Source: Vibrio sp. S17_S38 (GTDB lineage Bacteria; Pseudomonadota; Gammaproteobacteria; Enterobacterales; Vibrionaceae). Taken from it: a DNA stretch of 64,000 bases. Both the position numbers and the translations under genes were made by a program. How positions within the stretch are numbered: the stretch's first letter is position 1; each line of letters starts with the position of its first letter. The DNA lies in contig NZ_JAAUWW010000020.1 in assembly GCF_014694375.1 (NCBI RefSeq), positions 1 through 64,000 of the forward strand. The letters are read 5' to 3'. This document shows, in pieces, positions 60,047-64,000 of this stretch. The notes beneath the pieces are model-generated. The model searched no databases. It was not told where the DNA came from and worked only from the letters and a program-made list of their open reading frames with translations.

Positions 60047-60193
60047 AAGTAACCTTTTTAATCGATTTTGTTATGACTCATCCTATCACTCCTGAGTTAA
60101 AATTCTTACTCTTAGCGATACATTTTTGAGTGGGAACCGAAATGCTATTGAAATATGGGGTGGGCGACTAAAGTAGTAGGTGTCATCAACTTG

Positions 60194-60199
60194 TATAAT
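60194..60199 (+). promoter_or_regulatory. -10 of a cyaA promoter
   Basis: A perfect TATAAT lies 104 bases before the cyaA start. The -35 at 17 bases is poor, so the start would depend on other contacts. The predicted transcript begins near 60206, directly before the CRP site. Confidence 0.5.
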
Positions 60200-60217
60200 G
60201 TTTACCCGCTTATAAAA

Positions 60218-60239
60218 AAATGTTAGATTGATCACGTTT
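60218..60239 (+). promoter_or_regulatory. CRP-binding site upstream of cyaA
   Basis: The 22-base site has half-site ATGTTA, spacer GATT and half-site GATCACGTTT, close to the CRP consensus TGTGA-N6-TCACA. In E. coli a site of similar sequence represses the main cyaA promoter. Here it lies downstream of the -10, so CRP-cAMP would act as a block on cyaA transcription. Confidence 0.7.
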
Positions 60240-60302
60240 TTCTTGTTACCGATCATCTCAGTCAAGGTTATCTTATTCATATAGTCGTACTAGGAATTTA
60301 TC

Positions 60303-62825
60303 TTGCAGGCATACACCAAAACATTAATTCAAAGGCTTGATGCACTTAATTCACAGAGAATTGAGCGTGCTTTGTCATTAATGGATAAAACCAGCCAGCA
60401 GATTTTCCACCTGATCCCAACCTTATTGCATTTCAATCATCCTCAATTACCCGGCTTTTGTGACAAAGCTGCGCCTTGTGGCATCGTTCAATTTCAGCTA
60501 AGTGATATACAACAGCAGGTAATGCTAGACGTATTTTCTTGTGATTCTACTAGCCTGAATTCGAACTTAGTGCCAAAGAGTATTCTTGCTTTATACACGA
60601 TGGGAAGTACCTCATCTGTAGGGCAAAGCTCTTCAAGTGATTTGGACATATGGGTTTGTATTTCACCAAATATGTCACTTGCTGATCGGGTTCTTCTCAG
60701 TAATAAATGTTTAACTATTACTGAGTGGGCGAAAGATTTTGGAGTTGAAGCTAATTTCTTTTTAATGGATGAAAGCCGTTTTCGCTCTAATCTATCAGAA
60801 GAAATGACCGGTGATAACTGTGGGTCTTCACAGCACCTCTTATTGTTGGATGAGTTTTATCGTTCTGCTGTTCGACTGGCTGGGCAACGATTACTTTGGC
60901 AAATTGTGCCGCCAGAAATGGAAGGATGCTACGACGATTACGTTAAGCAACTTTGCAATAGCGGAGACCTTGATTGTTCTGAATGGATGGATTTTGGGCA
61001 ACTTCACCATATTCCCGCTGAAGAGTATTTTGGTTCTAATTTATGGCAACTCTACAAAAGTATTGATTCGCCTTATAAATCAGTATTAAAAGCAATTTTG
61101 CTTGAATCTTATTCGTGGGAATACCCAAATCCACAGCTATTAAGTGTGGATACCAAGCGTCGTTTTTTTGCGTGCGAGCAAAAAGAATACTGCATGGATA
61201 GCTATTATTTGATGTTGGAAAAAGTAACACTTTATCTTGAGCGCATTGGTGATCAGCGTCGTTTAGAATTAGTTCGTCGTTGTTTTTATTTGAAAACACA
61301 TGAAAAATTATCTCGACCGGCTGGGGACCATTTTGTTGCTTGGCGCCATTCAGCATTGCAAGATTTAGTGTCTGATTGGGGCTGGTCTGATTCTCTTATC
61401 CAAGAATTGGATAATCGCCGCCATTGGAAAGTTGAACAAGTGAAAAAAGTGCATCATGAATTACTTGATGCCTTAATGCTGAGCTATCGTAACCTTATTC
61501 AATTTGCTCGTCGAAATGACATTACTTCGGCCATTAGTCCTCAAGATATCAGTATTCTTGCACGCAAGCTGTATGCTGCATTTGAAACGCTTCCGGGTAA
61601 GGTGACATTACTTAACTCTCAAATTTCTCCTGATTTACACGAACCTAATTTAACCTTTATCCAAGTGCCAGAAGGAAGAACAAATCCGGCTGGCTGGTAT
61701 CTATATAAATATGCCCTTGATCCTTATGAGATTCTAGGTCAGGCTCCACTAGAGCATAATCAGTATTTAAGTAAATTAGTCGCATGGTCATTTTTTAATG
61801 GCTTAATTACGGAAGGCACTCATCTTGATGCAGTCGTTCGTGATGCCGAGCTTGATATGGATAAGCTGTATCAAATGGTGAGCGATTTGCGTAATACGTT
61901 TTCTCTACGTAAGCGCCAACCAACGATGCAAGCATTAGGTAGCCCATGTGAAGTGAGTCAGCTTTCTATTTTTATTAATTTAGAAAGTGATCCAACAGTA
62001 AATCTGAAAGCCAGTCAACTGAAAGGCGATCAGAAAAATGTGGATATATTTAGCTTTTCGGATGAGCAACAATGTTTAGTGAGCAGTGTGGATTTGGTTT
62101 ATCGTAACTCGTGGCATGAAGTGAGAACTCTGCATTTCTCTGGTCAAAATGCGATTATCGATGCGCTGAAAACTATTCTTGGCAAGATGCACCAAGATGC
62201 TCGTCCACCGGAATCGGTTGATGTTTTCTGCTATAGCAAAAATATGAGCGGTATGATGCGTAATATGGTGTATCAATTGCTTGCAGAGTGTATTGAACTT
62301 AGATTGAAGCCTGTTGAGAATGAAAAGCGCCGTCGATTCAAAGTGCTAAAAGTAGCAGATCAGATGTATGGCTTATTCTTTGAGCGTCGTGGTGTGTCAG
62401 TGATGAAGCTAGAAAATTCGATTGATTTCTACAGCAGTATTTCGACCAACAAGCTACAAGGTGCAGTGCTGGTGGTGGGTAAGAATCAAGAACTTCCTCC
62501 TCCTGATGTAGTGGATGGTTTTGCTAGCGAAGGTTTAATTCAATTCTTTTTTGAAGACGATGCTGATGGCTTTAACATTTATGTGTTAGATGAAGTAAAC
62601 CGAGTGGAAGTTTATCGTCAATTTGATGGTAATAAAGACGATATGATCCGAAATGTAAACCGCTTTTACACCACCAATACGAATGAAGGTGAAGAGACGA
62701 GTTGTAATTTTAATCTACCTCAATATTATCAAGTGATTCATCCGAGTGATGGTGAGAGCTATGTGCTGCCATATCGTAGTAATGGATCGTCATCATCTTG
62801 CAGTGCTGAGGTGAGTGCTTCTTAA
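60303..62825 (+). CDS. cyaA: Class I adenylate cyclase
   Basis: CyaA makes cAMP, the signal for CRP. It begins at a TTG (AGGA nine bases upstream), the same rare UUG start known for E. coli cyaA, where it limits translation. The 840 residues have the catalytic domain with GSTSSVGQSSSSDLDIW (101-117) bearing Asp113 and Asp115, followed by the C-terminal regulatory half. It is divergent from hemC. Confidence 0.96.
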   Translation: MQAYTKTLIQRLDALNSQRIERALSLMDKTSQQIFHLIPTLLHFNHPQLPGFCDKAAPCGIVQFQLSDIQQQVMLDVFSCDSTSLNSNLVPKSILALYTMGSTSSVGQSSSSDLDIWVCISPNMSLADRVLLSNKCLTITEWAKDFGVEANFFLMDESRFRSNLSEEMTGDNCGSSQHLLLLDEFYRSAVRLAGQRLLWQIVPPEMEGCYDDYVKQLCNSGDLDCSEWMDFGQLHHIPAEEYFGSNLWQLYKSIDSPYKSVLKAILLESYSWEYPNPQLLSVDTKRRFFACEQKEYCMDSYYLMLEKVTLYLERIGDQRRLELVRRCFYLKTHEKLSRPAGDHFVAWRHSALQDLVSDWGWSDSLIQELDNRRHWKVEQVKKVHHELLDALMLSYRNLIQFARRNDITSAISPQDISILARKLYAAFETLPGKVTLLNSQISPDLHEPNLTFIQVPEGRTNPAGWYLYKYALDPYEILGQAPLEHNQYLSKLVAWSFFNGLITEGTHLDAVVRDAELDMDKLYQMVSDLRNTFSLRKRQPTMQALGSPCEVSQLSIFINLESDPTVNLKASQLKGDQKNVDIFSFSDEQQCLVSSVDLVYRNSWHEVRTLHFSGQNAIIDALKTILGKMHQDARPPESVDVFCYSKNMSGMMRNMVYQLLAECIELRLKPVENEKRRRFKVLKVADQMYGLFFERRGVSVMKLENSIDFYSSISTNKLQGAVLVVGKNQELPPPDVVDGFASEGLIQFFFEDDADGFNIYVLDEVNRVEVYRQFDGNKDDMIRNVNRFYTTNTNEGEETSCNFNLPQYYQVIHPSDGESYVLPYRSNGSSSSCSAEVSAS

Positions 62826-62849
62826 TGAGTATCGACAGAGTAGATAGAG

Positions 62850-62885
62850 AAAGGCTTCGGAATTAATTATCAGAAGCCTTTTTTA
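62850..62885. terminator. Terminator between cyaA and fadA
   Basis: AAAGGCTTC (62850-62858) pairs with GAAGCCTTT (62873-62881) and is followed by more Ts, 25 bases after cyaA. It could also act on the convergent fadA, though the T tract is weaker on that side. Confidence 0.8.
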
Positions 62886-62919
62886 TAGGTCTTTATTTCA
62901 CGAACGTTAAGTGACTAGA

Positions 62920-64000
<1,081 letters not shown>

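Overview
The window is a core chromosomal segment of a gammaproteobacterium. It is most probably a member of the Vibrionaceae, from a moderately AT-rich Vibrio-like main chromosome. The pointers are the S10-spc-alpha ribosomal block directly downstream of tuf, the cobA-cysD-cysN-SLC13 permease-cysC sulfur operon, the divergent hemCDXY/cyaA pair, a UUG-initiated class I adenylate cyclase, and many proteins that read as close relatives of E. coli ones. No 16S gene is present, so the genus is an inference.

Layout. (1) 1-14.6 kb: the 3' end of tuf, then the S10 operon (rpsJ to rpsQ), the spc operon (rplN to rpmJ) and the alpha operon (rpsM-rpsK-rpsD-rpoA-rplQ). Promoters or terminators lie at the operon joints, and autoregulatory mRNA leaders (S10/L4 type, S4 alpha-operon pseudoknot) are visible. 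(2) 14.6-17.2 kb: a secreted DUF2780 protein, the FKBP isomerase fklB, an OapA/YtfB-type LysM protein and the acetyltransferase elaA. (3) 17.3-23.2 kb: sulfate activation (cysD, cysN, cysC) with a siroheme methyltransferase and a SLC13-type permease carrying TrkA_C domains. (4) 23.3-35.5 kb: a block keeping much of the E. coli ytf-region order (ytfJ, ytfK, msrA, tamA, tamB, ppa, fbp, mpl), plus a small lipoprotein and ubiX. (5) 35.5-39.2 kb: a TPP riboswitch and the thiamine ABC importer thiBPQ. (6) 39.2-46.7 kb: an unrecognised membrane protein, a PIN-PhoH ATPase, rapA, rluA and a D-2-hydroxyacid dehydrogenase. (7) 46.7-55.4 kb: rpsF-priB-rpsR-rplI with an S6:S18-type leader, a DUF481 outer-membrane protein, dnaB, alr, a POTRA-less Omp85-type barrel and pgi. 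(8) 55.5-64 kb: zur, hemCDXY divergent from cyaA, and the 5'-truncated fadA at the window edge.

The genes fall into working groups: translation and transcription, assimilatory sulfur plus siroheme, envelope biogenesis (TamAB, Mpl, Omp85, OapA), thiamine uptake, heme synthesis next to cAMP signalling, and replication (DnaB, PriB).

I see no insertion sequence, prophage, CRISPR array, tRNA, rRNA or toxin-antitoxin island, and no clearly new multi-gene system. The points worth a second look are small: a mirrored divergent promoter between dnaB and a DUF481 gene, an unrecognised membrane protein with buried charges, an acidic-linker outer-membrane protein, several uncatalogued inverted or direct repeats in leaders and spacers, and a possible 28-residue ORF before pgi.
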